Assembly: GCA_964394085.1 (NCBI GenBank)
Contig: CAYMWF010000034.1
Span: 1-57,799 of the forward strand
Direction: 5' to 3'
Origin: CAYMWF01 sp964394085 [NCBI: uncultured Gemmatimonadota bacterium]
GTDB taxonomy: Bacteria > GCA-2686955 > CAYMWF01
Length of the DNA stretch: 57,799 nt
Position 1 is the stretch's first letter; each line of letters starts with the position of its first letter. Below the pieces are notes generated by a model, which was not told the DNA's origin, searched no databases, and saw only the letters and a list, made by a program, of their open reading frames with translations. Shown one piece after another: positions 17,022 through 26,523 of this stretch. The translations under genes were made by a program, and so were the position numbers.

Positions 17022-18229
17022 TGTTTTCGAAAGCCGGATACAGCCTGCTCGGAGCGACGATGTTCCTGCTGTTCATCGGCGCCATAACCGTTTTCAGCTC
17101 ATCTTCCAAGCTCGTCCTCGACGATTCCGGGGCGGTGATAACTTCCAGGCTGAGCAGCCACTCGCTGAGGATACTCGTCGGCATCATCGTCATGATTCTG
17201 GCGTCGCGGATACCGTACGACAGCACCAGGATCCTCGCGGGCTGGCTTTTCCTGTTCGGAATTCTGCTCCTGACCGCCGTCCTTATTCTGCCGGTTGAAT
17301 GGGGACTGGTGGAGCTCGTCTACAACAGCCGCCGCCGCCTCCGGATCCCATTCTTTCCGATGCCGGTGCAGCCTGCAGAGTTCATGAAGCTGGCCGTCAC
17401 CTTTTACCTGGCATCGTATCTGGCCAGGAATCCGGTCCGGATAAAGAAGTTCCGCGAGGGGCTGCTCCAGCCGCTGCTCCTTGTCTGCCTCGTCGCGATG
17501 CTCGTCGTCTTCGAACCCGATTTGAGCACGACGGTCTGCCTGGTGCTGATCGCGGGTGTCCTGCTCGCTTCGGGCGGAGCTCGATTTCGTCATATCCTGG
17601 GCATCGCCGCTCTCCTGATTCCGGCGGCCGCTCTCCTTATCAAGCTCTATCCCTACAGGATGAGCCGCGTGATGATTTTCACCGGCACCTGGAGCGGGAA
17701 GGTGGACTTTCTGAAAAGCAGAATGGACGAAGGATACCAGATTTTTCATTCCCTCGTCGCCGTGGGCAGCGGCGGGCTCACGGGCGTGGGCTCCGGATGC
17801 AGCATGCAGAGGTTTTTCCTCCCGCAGCCTTTCACCGACTTCATTTTCTCGATCATCAGCGAGGAACTCGGGCTGGCCGGTTCTCTTGCGGTTCTCGGAT
17901 TGTTCGTCGTCGTCGCGTGGGCCGGTTTCAGAATCGCCCTGGCCGCCCGCGACAGGTACGGTTTCCTGGTGGCCGTGGGGCTGACGGCCGGGATCATCAT
18001 CAACGCATCGCTGCACGTCGCCGTCTGTCTCAGCCTGGTGCCTGTCACCGGGCTGACTCTGCCGTTCGTAAGCTTCGGGGGAAGTTCGCTGCTCTTTTCC
18101 CTGGCGGCGGTGGGCATACTTCTGAACATAGACAGGAGCAGCGGCGTCGCCCTGCTCCGTCCCGCCGTCCCGTTCGATGAGCGGCACGAGAAAATCCGAT
18201 CGGCGGCGGAAAAAAGGAAAAACGTGTGA
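17021..18229 (+). CDS. ftsW: Septal peptidoglycan polymerase FtsW (SEDS family)
   Basis: 402 residues, GTG start overlapping the murD stop. About ten membrane spans with the SEDS signatures PVQPAEFMKLA, FEPDLSTT, DFIFSIISEELGLAG and LPFVSFGGSS. It polymerises lipid II with FtsI during septation. A basic cytoplasmic tail ends the protein. The stop overlaps the murC start as GTGTGA; murG, often found at this junction, is missing. Confidence 0.92.
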   Translation: MFSKAGYSLLGATMFLLFIGAITVFSSSSKLVLDDSGAVITSRLSSHSLRILVGIIVMILASRIPYDSTRILAGWLFLFGILLLTAVLILPVEWGLVELVYNSRRRLRIPFFPMPVQPAEFMKLAVTFYLASYLARNPVRIKKFREGLLQPLLLVCLVAMLVVFEPDLSTTVCLVLIAGVLLASGGARFRHILGIAALLIPAAALLIKLYPYRMSRVMIFTGTWSGKVDFLKSRMDEGYQIFHSLVAVGSGGLTGVGSGCSMQRFFLPQPFTDFIFSIISEELGLAGSLAVLGLFVVVAWAGFRIALAARDRYGFLVAVGLTAGIIINASLHVAVCLSLVPVTGLTLPFVSFGGSSLLFSLAAVGILLNIDRSSGVALLRPAVPFDERHEKIRSAAEKRKNV

Positions 18230-19665
18230 GAACGAAAGGAAAAACCCGAAGCGGTCTGTTCGGAAAGGTCCGCAACCTGTACTTCATCGGCATCGGAGGC
18301 ACCGGGATGAGCGGCATCGCCGAAATCCTTCTGCAGCTCGGGTTCAACGTGGCCGGCAGCGATCTCAGCCTGACGCCCGTTACCGACAGGCTTTCCGCCA
18401 TGGGTGCCGAAATCGTCGAAGGTCACGATTCGGACGCCGTTCTCAATTCGGATGTGGTTATCGTCTCAACCGCAATATCGGCTGATAATCCTGAAATACA
18501 GAAAGCCGTCGCTGACGGTATAACTATAATCCCCCGCTCCGAAATGCTGGGTGAGCTCATGCGTCTCAAAAAAGGCGTGGCAATAGCGGGCGCTCACGGA
18601 AAAACCACGGTGACCTCCATTGTGGGTCATCTTCTGACAGCCGGGGGCGTCGACCCTACGATCATCGTCGGCGGCCGGCTCCAGGCCACCGGGTCAGGGG
18701 GAAAACTCGGAGCGGGGGACTGGCTCGTGGCCGAAGCCTGCGAGAGCGACGGCACATTCCTCGAGCTTGCGCCGTATATATCGGTCATCACGTCGATCGA
18801 CCGGGAGCACCTCGACTATTACGACGGGCTCGAAGAGATCAAACGGGCTTTTCTCGACTTCGCGTCCAGGGTGCCTTTTTTCGGGCTTCTCGTTCTCTGC
18901 CTCGACGATCCCAACGTTCAGGCGATAATGCCGCATATCAAACGGCGTTATGAAACGTACGGAATCGGGGCCCAGGCCGACATGACGGCGACGGCGATCC
19001 GGCGGGAAAATGGAAAAACCTCCTTCGATCTCAACTACCGGGGTAAAAAACTCGGCCGGGCGGTGAGTCCGCTGCCTGGAATCCATAATATCAGGAACGC
19101 CCTGGCATCCGCCCTCGTGGCGCACGAACTCGAAATCCCCCCGAAAACCATTCTTGAAGGGCTGGCGACTTTCACCGGGGTGGGACGCAGGTTCGAATTG
19201 AAAGGCGAGGCCGGCGGTGTGACCGTTTACGACGATTACGGTCACCATCCCACCGAGATCGAAGCCACGCTGCAGGCGGCGCGCGAACGGAGCGGCGGCC
19301 GGGTGATAGCGCTCGTTCAGCCGCACCGGTATTCCCGGGTCGGAGCGCTTCTGCACGAATTCTCGAGGTGTTTCAACGCCTCGGACATCCTTTACGTAAC
19401 CGAAATCTATCCGGCGGGGGAAAAGCCGGTCGAAGGCGTGACCGGCGAGAACTTCACCGCAGCCGTCAGGGCTCACGGGCACAGGCACGTTTTTTATATA
19501 CCTTCCCCCCGCGATATACCGGCCGTGGTTGTTCCCGGGCTCGACCGCGGCGATCTTGTAATCACACTCGGCGCGGGGGATATCTGGAAAACGGGGAATC
19601 GAATACTCGAGCTTCTGGCCTCTTCCGGGAAGGAGAGGGGAGAAGCCGCCGGGGAAAAGGATTGA
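18226..19665 (+). CDS. murC: UDP-MurNAc--L-alanine ligase MurC
   Basis: 479 residues from GTG 18226. FIGIGGTGMSGIAE, the ATP loop GAHGKTT at 122-128, EACESDGTF, ITSIDREHLDYY and YDDYGHHPTEIEAT are diagnostic. It starts stem-peptide synthesis by adding L-Ala to UDP-MurNAc. murB, the supplier of UDP-MurNAc and often fused or adjacent, is absent nearby. The TGA stop is contained in a TTGA overlap with the proposed ftsQ start. Confidence 0.93.
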   Translation: MRTKGKTRSGLFGKVRNLYFIGIGGTGMSGIAEILLQLGFNVAGSDLSLTPVTDRLSAMGAEIVEGHDSDAVLNSDVVIVSTAISADNPEIQKAVADGITIIPRSEMLGELMRLKKGVAIAGAHGKTTVTSIVGHLLTAGGVDPTIIVGGRLQATGSGGKLGAGDWLVAEACESDGTFLELAPYISVITSIDREHLDYYDGLEEIKRAFLDFASRVPFFGLLVLCLDDPNVQAIMPHIKRRYETYGIGAQADMTATAIRRENGKTSFDLNYRGKKLGRAVSPLPGIHNIRNALASALVAHELEIPPKTILEGLATFTGVGRRFELKGEAGGVTVYDDYGHHPTEIEATLQAARERSGGRVIALVQPHRYSRVGALLHEFSRCFNASDILYVTEIYPAGEKPVEGVTGENFTAAVRAHGHRHVFYIPSPRDIPAVVVPGLDRGDLVITLGAGDIWKTGNRILELLASSGKERGEAAGEKD

Positions 19666-20486
19666 GAGGGATCCACCGCGAATCCGTGGAAGCGAATCCG
19701 TCGAAGAGGCGGCAGCGCCGTATGGCGCGGCGAATCCGTAAAGCTCTTCGCGCTGTTCTTCGCGTTTTGATGATACTCCTGGTGGCCGCTCTGGCCGGAG
19801 GGGCGTCGTATACGCTTCCGGGATACATGGAAGCTCTCCGGAGATGGGCTTTGAATCTCGAAACCTGCCGCGTCAGCGGCCTGAAATACACCGGTGAATG
19901 TTTTATTCCGGGCGGCAGGATTGAACCGGTTGTGTCCGATTTTTTCGGAACCAGCCTTTTCAATCTCGACATCGACGCGGTGCGCCGGGAGCTGCTGGAT
20001 ACCGGGCTTTTTGAAAATGTGACGGTGAAGAGGGCCTGGCCCTGCCGGATGGGAATCGAAGTGAAAGAAAAGCTGCCGCTGGGTTTGACCCGGCGGAAGG
20101 ACACGCTGCGCTGTATCGATCGTTTCGGCGAGATCCTGCCGTCGGCGGAAGGCGCCCCCCTTCCGGATCGACCCCTGGTTACCGCCGCCGGAAAAGACGG
20201 GCTTTCGCGGGCGGCGGAGCTCCTTTCTTTCCTCGATGCGGGGGGAAAGGACATCCTGGGACGGCTTTCAGAAGTGATCGTAGCGGCCGACGGCACCATA
20301 GACATGGTTCTCCGGCGGCCTCCGTGCCTCGTGAAACTCGGCGGTGAATGGGATGAACGCCGGCTTGCGCGGCTCAGGTTCACCCTTGCCGAGACAGGGC
20401 GGCGTGAATTCGACCCGGTGGAAATCGATCTTTCATTGGCATCCACCGCGATAGTAAGGACGGGAGAAAATGGGCGGCAGAAATAA
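19662..20486 (+). CDS. ftsQ: FtsQ/DivIB division protein
   Basis: About 274 residues if started at TTG 19662, which overlaps the murC stop like other junctions in this operon; GTG 19686 and ATG 19722 are alternatives. A very basic N-terminus (SKRRQRRMARRIRK) precedes one membrane span, then a POTRA-like domain beginning at CRVSGLKYTG, with LFNLDIDAVRRELL, FENVTVKRAWPCRMGIEVKEKLP and CIDRFGEILP typical of FtsQ. It links FtsL/FtsB-type proteins and regulates FtsWI. It overlaps ftsA by 17 bp. Confidence 0.85.
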   Translation: MRGIHRESVEANPSKRRQRRMARRIRKALRAVLRVLMILLVAALAGGASYTLPGYMEALRRWALNLETCRVSGLKYTGECFIPGGRIEPVVSDFFGTSLFNLDIDAVRRELLDTGLFENVTVKRAWPCRMGIEVKEKLPLGLTRRKDTLRCIDRFGEILPSAEGAPLPDRPLVTAAGKDGLSRAAELLSFLDAGGKDILGRLSEVIVAADGTIDMVLRRPPCLVKLGGEWDERRLARLRFTLAETGRREFDPVEIDLSLASTAIVRTGENGRQK

Positions 20487-21729
20487 CTTGATCGGAGTCA
20501 TCGACATCGGCTCGACCAAAATATGCGCGATGATCTGCAAGCGCGTCGAGTTCGGTAAACCGGAGATTATCGGGTTCGGGGAGAGTTGTTCCGAAGGGCT
20601 GGACCGGGGCATGCTCGTGGATACCGAACGGGCGACACAGGCGATCAAGGCCGCCGTGATCCTGGCGGAAGAAAGTGCGGATACGGATCTGCCCCCGGCT
20701 TATATAGGCATTTCAGGAGAGCATGTAAAAAGCGTCAACAGCCGGGGAGTCATCGTCCTGCCGGCGTCCCGCGTCGAGATAAACCGATCCGACCGGAAAA
20801 AGGTAAAAGAGACGGCCCGGGCCATCGCCATGCCGCCGAACCAGGAAATACTCCACGTGCTTCCGCAGGAATATATAGTGGACGACCGGAGAGGGATTAC
20901 CGAACCGGTCGGCCTGTCCGGCTCCAGGCTCGAAGCCGAAGTTCACATCGTTACGGTCTCCACCCCATCCTCGAATGATTTGCGCAACTGCCTGAAAAGA
21001 GCGGGAGTCCAGGTCAACAAGCTCGTTCTCGAACCGCTCGCCAGCAGTTATTCGGTGCTGCAGGAAGATGAAAAGAGGATGGGGGCGGTGCTCGTGGATA
21101 TCGGCGGCGGCACTACCGATGTAGCCGTGTTCCACGGGGGAAGCATCCGTCATTCGGCCGTGGTGCCGCTCGGCGGCAACCATATCACGAACGATCTCGC
21201 CGCCGGGTTGACCACCCCGATTCAGGAAGCCGAACTGCTCAAGATCAGACATGGCAACACGTTCCTCGCCGAGCTCAAAAGCGGGGATGTGGTGGAGATC
21301 TCCGGATTCGGGCGGGACGAACAGAGACCGCTCGCCGTCCAGGTTCTCGGTTCGATAATCGAACCGCGGGTAGAGGAGATATTCAACCTGGTGCGCCTCG
21401 AGCTCAACAGGACGGATGCCTCACGCTACATCGGTGCGGGAATGGTCCTCACGGGCGGCGGTGCGCTGCTCGGCGGACTCCGCCGGTATCTCGAGGAAAT
21501 GCTCGGAATGCGGGTCCGGATAGGCTACCCGGAAGGCTACATGTTCAATGACGAAGAAATAGTGAATCCGAAATACGCCACCTGCATAGGGCTGGTCGAG
21601 TTCGCATTAGGCTCGAACGGCGCTCTGATTTCGACGAACGGCTCGAAACCGGAGGGACATGTCAGGGGTATGTTCAAATATGCCAAGGAAGTAATGAAGG
21701 AGCTCCTTTTGCTGGGAGAAGGAGGTTGA
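20470..21729 (+). CDS. ftsA: FtsA, actin-like membrane tether of FtsZ
   Basis: 419 residues. The phosphate-binding motif GVIDIGSTKICAMI (about 8-20), DIGGGTTDVAVF and GAGMVLTGGGALLGGL mark the actin-like ATPase; the 1C domain lies in between. The last residues (GMFKYAKEVMKELLLLGE) form an amphipathic helix that would anchor it to the membrane. It recruits FtsZ filaments. The ftsZ start follows one base after its stop. Confidence 0.94.
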   Translation: MGGRNNLIGVIDIGSTKICAMICKRVEFGKPEIIGFGESCSEGLDRGMLVDTERATQAIKAAVILAEESADTDLPPAYIGISGEHVKSVNSRGVIVLPASRVEINRSDRKKVKETARAIAMPPNQEILHVLPQEYIVDDRRGITEPVGLSGSRLEAEVHIVTVSTPSSNDLRNCLKRAGVQVNKLVLEPLASSYSVLQEDEKRMGAVLVDIGGGTTDVAVFHGGSIRHSAVVPLGGNHITNDLAAGLTTPIQEAELLKIRHGNTFLAELKSGDVVEISGFGRDEQRPLAVQVLGSIIEPRVEEIFNLVRLELNRTDASRYIGAGMVLTGGGALLGGLRRYLEEMLGMRVRIGYPEGYMFNDEEIVNPKYATCIGLVEFALGSNGALISTNGSKPEGHVRGMFKYAKEVMKELLLLGEGG

Positions 21730-21730
21730 A

Positions 21731-22993
21731 ATGGCGCTGCAGTATGATCTCGAATTCGAAAAGAAGGCTGTTATCCGGGTTGTCGGCATCGGCGGCGGCG
21801 GAAACAATGCTATCAACAGGATGGTTCAACAAAATGTAAAGGGGGTGGAGTTCCTCGCTCTCAACACCGACTCGCAGGCGCTCGCTACGTGCGACGCTGC
21901 CGAGAAGGTGCAGATAGGAGTGGAGATAACCAGGGGTCTGGGTGCCGGCGGGGATCCGGAAATCGGGAGACAGGCGATCGAGGAAAACCGCGAACAGGTT
22001 TCCAGGCTGCTCGACTGCGCGGATATGGTTTTTATTACCTGCGGCATGGGGGGCGGTACCGGAACGGGCGCTGCTCCCGTGGTCGCTGAGATCGCCAGGG
22101 CTCAAGGCGCTCTGACCGTTGGAATAGTCACTAAACCTTTCGATTTCGAAGGTGCGAAGCGTATCAAATTCGCGAAACAGGGAATCGAGGAGTTGAAAAA
22201 ACACGTGGATACGCTGATCGTAATTCCGAATCAGCAGCTTCTCTCACTCGCCGAAGCGTCCACCACGCTCCTGGATGCCTTCCTGACGGCGGATGATATC
22301 TTATGCAAGGCGACGAGCGGTATATCAGACCTGATTACGGTTCACGGGATGATCAATGTCGATTTCGCGGATGTGCGAACGATTATGTCGGAGGGAGGGG
22401 ACGCCCTCATGGGTACGGGGGTCGCATCCGGAGATCACCGGGCGGAAGAAGCCGCGCGCCTCGCCATCCACAGCCCGCTCCTCGAAGACGTCGACATCCA
22501 GGGGGCCAGGGGTGTCCTCATCAATATCACCTGCGGAAGCAACCTGACCCTCTTCGAAGTCCAGGAAGCGATGAAGATCATCAACAGCGAGGCCGGATCC
22601 GATGCCATGATTATCATGGGAACGGTGATCGATGATAATATGAACAACGAAATTAGCATCACTGTAATCGCCACGGGACTCGGAACGAATGAAACCTCGC
22701 AGGTTGTTTTACATGAGACGGACCTGTTCCCGTCCGAGCATTCGAACCTTCCCGACCGCGATCCCAGGCAGGAAACCCAGCGTCCCGTGAACCTCGAACA
22801 GACCGACGTGGTCAGATCAGAGGAGATCAGGGCAGGCGCAAGGAATTTCAGCCAGCCTGAACCGATCCTGTCTAAAGAATCCGAATCACCCCGCGGTACG
22901 AACGGTCGAAACAGACATAAGCTGGATCCGGCTTGCATAACTGTTTCCGATGATCTCGACAAGCCGGCGTTTTTAAGAAGGCAGATCGACTGA
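21731..22993 (+). CDS. ftsZ: FtsZ, tubulin-like division GTPase
   Basis: 420 residues; AGGAGG lies 6 nt before ATG 21731. GGGGNNAINRM, the tubulin signature GGGTGTG at 107-113, the T7 loop NVDFADVR and the conserved C-terminal peptide DLDKPAFLRRQ are all present, joined by a disordered linker of about 70 residues. It assembles the Z ring and is the last gene of the dcw operon; I see no clear terminator after it. Confidence 0.96.
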   Translation: MALQYDLEFEKKAVIRVVGIGGGGNNAINRMVQQNVKGVEFLALNTDSQALATCDAAEKVQIGVEITRGLGAGGDPEIGRQAIEENREQVSRLLDCADMVFITCGMGGGTGTGAAPVVAEIARAQGALTVGIVTKPFDFEGAKRIKFAKQGIEELKKHVDTLIVIPNQQLLSLAEASTTLLDAFLTADDILCKATSGISDLITVHGMINVDFADVRTIMSEGGDALMGTGVASGDHRAEEAARLAIHSPLLEDVDIQGARGVLINITCGSNLTLFEVQEAMKIINSEAGSDAMIIMGTVIDDNMNNEISITVIATGLGTNETSQVVLHETDLFPSEHSNLPDRDPRQETQRPVNLEQTDVVRSEEIRAGARNFSQPEPILSKESESPRGTNGRNRHKLDPACITVSDDLDKPAFLRRQID

Positions 22994-23060
22994 ACGGCGC
23001 AATCCGTTGCCGCGGTTCCCGTCGAAGCCTGATGCAACATTGAAACAAGGAAGTGAGCGG

Positions 23061-24689
23061 GTGGATGAGAAGCTGCTCGAAGAAGTATACGATCCCGGCA
23101 AACCTCTTCGGGCGGTCCTCATCTTTCCGTCTACATACCGCGCCGCAGCCGCCAGCCTGGGATTCCAGATAGTTTTCAGGCTCCTTAACAGTCATCCCAT
23201 GATGTCGTGTGAACGGGCGGTTCTCCCGAATATCGATTTCGGTAAGAACCGGGCGGACGGACCCCTCCGGACCATCGAGACGGGAACTCCCGTCAACAGG
23301 TTTCGCCTGGTTGCCTTCAGCTGTTCATTCGAGCTCGATTACCTGCGACTGCTGCGGGTGCTGGAGACATCGGGAATTCCGCCCGCCTCCCGGGACAGGA
23401 AAGCAGCTGATCCCGTAGTAATCGCGGGTGGAATCGCATTGACGATGAACCCGGAACCGGTAGCCGACGCGCTTGATTCCGTATTTTTAGGTGAAGCCGA
23501 GGCAGGAATTGACGATTTCATCGAATGGTTCACCGTTTTGGTGTCCAGGGGCATGTCGAAAGATAAATTCCTCGAAGAAGTTGCTCAATGCGATGGATGG
23601 TATGTTCCGTCTACAGGCGCCGGTACATTGTCCCGGACCATGTTTTTTCGAGAAGACAGGGTGAGGAAACGCCCCAGGCGTTCGTTTAAGGAGTCTCTTG
23701 ATGAGATAACAGCCTCATCCTGTTTTATTTCTCGGCACGGCGGGCTGGGTCTGACCGGATTATACGAAACCGGAAGAGGATGCCCCGTCGGCTGTGCGTT
23801 CTGCGTGGTCGGAAACATGGTTGCACCGATTCGATACAGGACCAGGGAAGACGACCTTCGGTCATTCGCTTCAACAATATTCGCCTCGGGTGCGAAGCTG
23901 GGGCTGGTCGGCTCTGACATCGGCGGCTGGCCGCTCCTGGACAGGACACTCTCGTATTCGGCTTCGGCCGGCGGGACCGTCGGTTTATCTTCTTTCCGAT
24001 CGACGGGGTTCTCACCCGAAAGGTTCTCTCTTCTTGCTAAAGCCGGTGTGAAAACCCTGACAATCGCTCCTGAAACGATATCTGAAAAAATGAGATTCCT
24101 GCTCGGTAAACGTATCACCGACCAGGAATACATTGAAACCGCGGTCGGTGCCAGGCGGGCGGGACTCCGTTCTTTGAAACTCTATTTTCTGCTCGGTCTC
24201 CCGGGGAGCGGGGGATTGCCGGAGAGCACAGGCGGAGGATTTCTCGAGGAACTCGGAAGCGCCTTTGTCGGTTCACGGAGAAGCGGGCGAACCATCAGAG
24301 CCGTGTTTTCACCTTTTATCCCGAAACCGCGAACTCCGCTGCAGTGGGCGGGAATGAGAGCCAGGCGGGACCTGGAAGCCGAATTCAAAGCGATCACGGC
24401 CGACTCAACCTTCCGGCGTCGAGGAGGGGCCGGCAGGATCGCGGAAATGGGGGGGATCAGGACGGCCCCGAGACAGGCAGCTCTTGCCAGGGGCGGAAGG
24501 GGGCTTTTCCCGGCGCTCTGTGCTCTTGCGCGAGGAGAAGATTCCTGGAGAACCGTGTTAAAAATCGCGGCGGAAACTTTAGATTCATCGGCTGTACTGC
24601 CTTTATCGGCCCCCCTTCCCTGGGAAACGACACAAGCTGGACAGGCCCCCGCGAAATTACGTGAACGTTTCGAAAAAATAGCAGGATGA
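23061..24689 (+). CDS. Radical SAM protein of unknown function
   Basis: 542 residues from GTG 23061, preferred over TTG 23007 because AAGGAAG lies just upstream. An N-terminal B12-binding-like region (AVLIFPSTYRAAAASLGFQ, ERAVLPN, VIAGGIALTMNPEP) precedes the radical SAM core with the CxxxCxxC cluster motif GRGCPVGCAFC (C241, C245, C248). This is the layout of the uncharacterised radical SAM family usually fused to or next to DUF2344, but no DUF2344 is present. It lies 67 bp after ftsZ on the same strand and may be cotranscribed. Substrate unknown. Confidence 0.8.
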   Translation: MDEKLLEEVYDPGKPLRAVLIFPSTYRAAAASLGFQIVFRLLNSHPMMSCERAVLPNIDFGKNRADGPLRTIETGTPVNRFRLVAFSCSFELDYLRLLRVLETSGIPPASRDRKAADPVVIAGGIALTMNPEPVADALDSVFLGEAEAGIDDFIEWFTVLVSRGMSKDKFLEEVAQCDGWYVPSTGAGTLSRTMFFREDRVRKRPRRSFKESLDEITASSCFISRHGGLGLTGLYETGRGCPVGCAFCVVGNMVAPIRYRTREDDLRSFASTIFASGAKLGLVGSDIGGWPLLDRTLSYSASAGGTVGLSSFRSTGFSPERFSLLAKAGVKTLTIAPETISEKMRFLLGKRITDQEYIETAVGARRAGLRSLKLYFLLGLPGSGGLPESTGGGFLEELGSAFVGSRRSGRTIRAVFSPFIPKPRTPLQWAGMRARRDLEAEFKAITADSTFRRRGGAGRIAEMGGIRTAPRQAALARGGRGLFPALCALARGEDSWRTVLKIAAETLDSSAVLPLSAPLPWETTQAGQAPAKLRERFEKIAG

Positions 24690-24818
24690 CTTATGCGGGC
24701 TTCGATGTATGACACGATAACTTTTCTTGAAAATCCCGGGCCTTCGGACACCGCCCGAAGCCTTCACCCCTGTGTACTGATTCATCCTGAAATATTGTTT
24801 CCGTTAAACACTTTTTCC

Positions 24819-24847
24819 TTGCAGGAAACTGAATCATATTGTCATAT
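24819..24847 (+). promoter_or_regulatory. Possible promoter of the second beta-helix gene
   Basis: TTGCAG (24819-24824), 17-bp spacer, TCATAT (24842-24847), about 35 nt before the ATG. The match is only moderate. The rest of 24690-24818 holds an imperfect CTTCGG/CCGAAG inverted pair (about 24744-24762) and nothing else I recognise. Confidence 0.35.
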
Positions 24848-24880
24848 AACGTCTTTTTTTAATTTGCTGGAGAACAACAG

Positions 24881-26467
24881 ATGAAAAAACAGAAGATTTT
24901 CGTTTTAGCAACGGGATTATTACTGCTTCTGGCCGCAAGCGGGGCAGATGCCCGGACATACCATGTGGACTGTCGTTGTCCCTGGTCGGATAACGACGGC
25001 TCCGGCACGGCTGAACGACCTTTCGAAAACATTTATCCGGCATGTTTTGCCGCTGAGGGCGGCGATTCGGTAATCGTCCACCCCGGGACATACCGTGAAT
25101 TCATAGAGCTCGATAGTTTGGCCGACGATTGGGTCACGTTCATAGCCGATCCTCCTTACAGCGTGGTTCTGGACGGCAAAGTCCCTTTGAACAATATCAT
25201 TCCGCGGGACGGTCCCGGGTGGGAAAAAGATCCGTCGCCGCATAATATCTGGTACCAGAAGCTTCTGCCGCTGCACGGGTGCTCAGGTGGAATGTTCAGT
25301 GAAGCATGGTGTGACGGCGAGCGCTTGCCCTGCCCGTTCGAGTACACATGCGGAATCACCCGTGAATTCAGCGTCGGAGGAAGCGAGATGAGAACCGATT
25401 CGGTGTTCGTCTGGCTCCCGGAGGGTGATCATCCTGACGATCACAAGTGGGAGCTGGCCATCTACCGCGGGGCGTTGATGAACGGAAATTTGAGGATCGA
25501 GCATTTTATATTCAGGAATTACAGTCACTTCGGAATTGATATTACCAACGGCAGAGCTGAAGCCATGGGTAATATCTGCGAGTACAACGGTCGAGCCGGC
25601 ATCTCCGTGAAATGGTGCGGACAGGATACCGTTCTGGTGAAGGACAACATCTCGCGCTACAACTGCGGTGGAATAGGCTATTCGCAGGGTATAGGCGTCT
25701 ATCGAGTCAAAGGACCCAACATATTCATTGTCGGCAATATCTCGCACGATAATTTCGACGGCGGGCCCTGCCGGTCGGACGGAAACGGATTTTCTCTGGA
25801 TACCGCCGACGAGGAGGGCGGTGCATATTATCTCAACAATGTCGCTTACGGGAACGCCGGTGGAGGATTTTGTATCAACATATCCGATAACTGCGTTCTT
25901 GTGAACAACACCTCCTTCAACAACCTTCAGAAAGAAAATACCCTGTGGGGGGCCGAAATCCATGTCAACGCGTCGATAGAACAGGGAGGTACGGCCGACA
26001 ACCTTGTGTTCAGAAACAATCTCATCGCGGTCCAGGGCGGAATAGGCAGACGCACGATAAGTTTTTCATATCCATACAGTGTCATGCCCGAGAACGTGAG
26101 AATGGATCACAACCTGCATTTCAAATATCCCAACAGCAACGAAGAATCAAAACTGGTGAGGTTTACCATTAATTCAATGGGGGGGGAGGAGCATTCTTTC
26201 AATCTGAACCTGGACGAGCTTAAGGAATTCTGTGTCGAGGAGTGGTGTCCGGGCTGGGGGAACGGCAGCCTCTTCACGGATCCCCTTGCCGATAACTGGC
26301 TTAATGGCGATTTCAGATTCAATCACGACAGCCCCGCCATCGACATGGCGGCGGATGAATGGGCGCCGGATGACGACTTTTTCGGAACGGAAAGGCCCTG
26401 GGGAAGAAGAGCCGATATCGGTGCGTTCGAGTACGACGGACAATTCCCGAGGGGTTCCGAGGATTGA
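24881..26467 (+). CDS. Secreted right-handed beta-helix protein
   Basis: 528 residues with a clear signal peptide (MKKQK, hydrophobic run, cleavage near ADA-RTYHV). The mature protein opens with a DUF1565-like segment (DNDGSGTAERPFENI, GDSVIVHPGTYREFI). A region rich in NIxxYN/GNISHDN turns follows, as in parallel beta-helix lyases and epimerases, then a closing SPAID and DIGAFEYDG motif seen in many secreted FCB beta-helix proteins. It has many Trp and Cys residues. It probably binds or cleaves a polysaccharide; the exact activity cannot be read. It is convergent with the next gene. Confidence 0.8.
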   Translation: MKKQKIFVLATGLLLLLAASGADARTYHVDCRCPWSDNDGSGTAERPFENIYPACFAAEGGDSVIVHPGTYREFIELDSLADDWVTFIADPPYSVVLDGKVPLNNIIPRDGPGWEKDPSPHNIWYQKLLPLHGCSGGMFSEAWCDGERLPCPFEYTCGITREFSVGGSEMRTDSVFVWLPEGDHPDDHKWELAIYRGALMNGNLRIEHFIFRNYSHFGIDITNGRAEAMGNICEYNGRAGISVKWCGQDTVLVKDNISRYNCGGIGYSQGIGVYRVKGPNIFIVGNISHDNFDGGPCRSDGNGFSLDTADEEGGAYYLNNVAYGNAGGGFCINISDNCVLVNNTSFNNLQKENTLWGAEIHVNASIEQGGTADNLVFRNNLIAVQGGIGRRTISFSYPYSVMPENVRMDHNLHFKYPNSNEESKLVRFTINSMGGEEHSFNLNLDELKEFCVEEWCPGWGNGSLFTDPLADNWLNGDFRFNHDSPAIDMAADEWAPDDDFFGTERPWGRRADIGAFEYDGQFPRGSED

Positions 26468-26523
26468 CTGCTGACCACGCCGGTCGGGAACCAGCAATAG
26501 TAAACAACTGAAGAAACACCGAA

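Noticed and set aside
17099-18187. 362-aa minus-strand ORF of very hydrophilic composition
   Set aside because: Antisense shadow of the ftsW membrane protein; its composition mirrors hydrophobic codons.
24740-24765. Intrinsic terminator after the radical SAM gene
   Set aside because: The CTTCGG/CCGAAG pair has an imperfect flanking stem and no T run after it.
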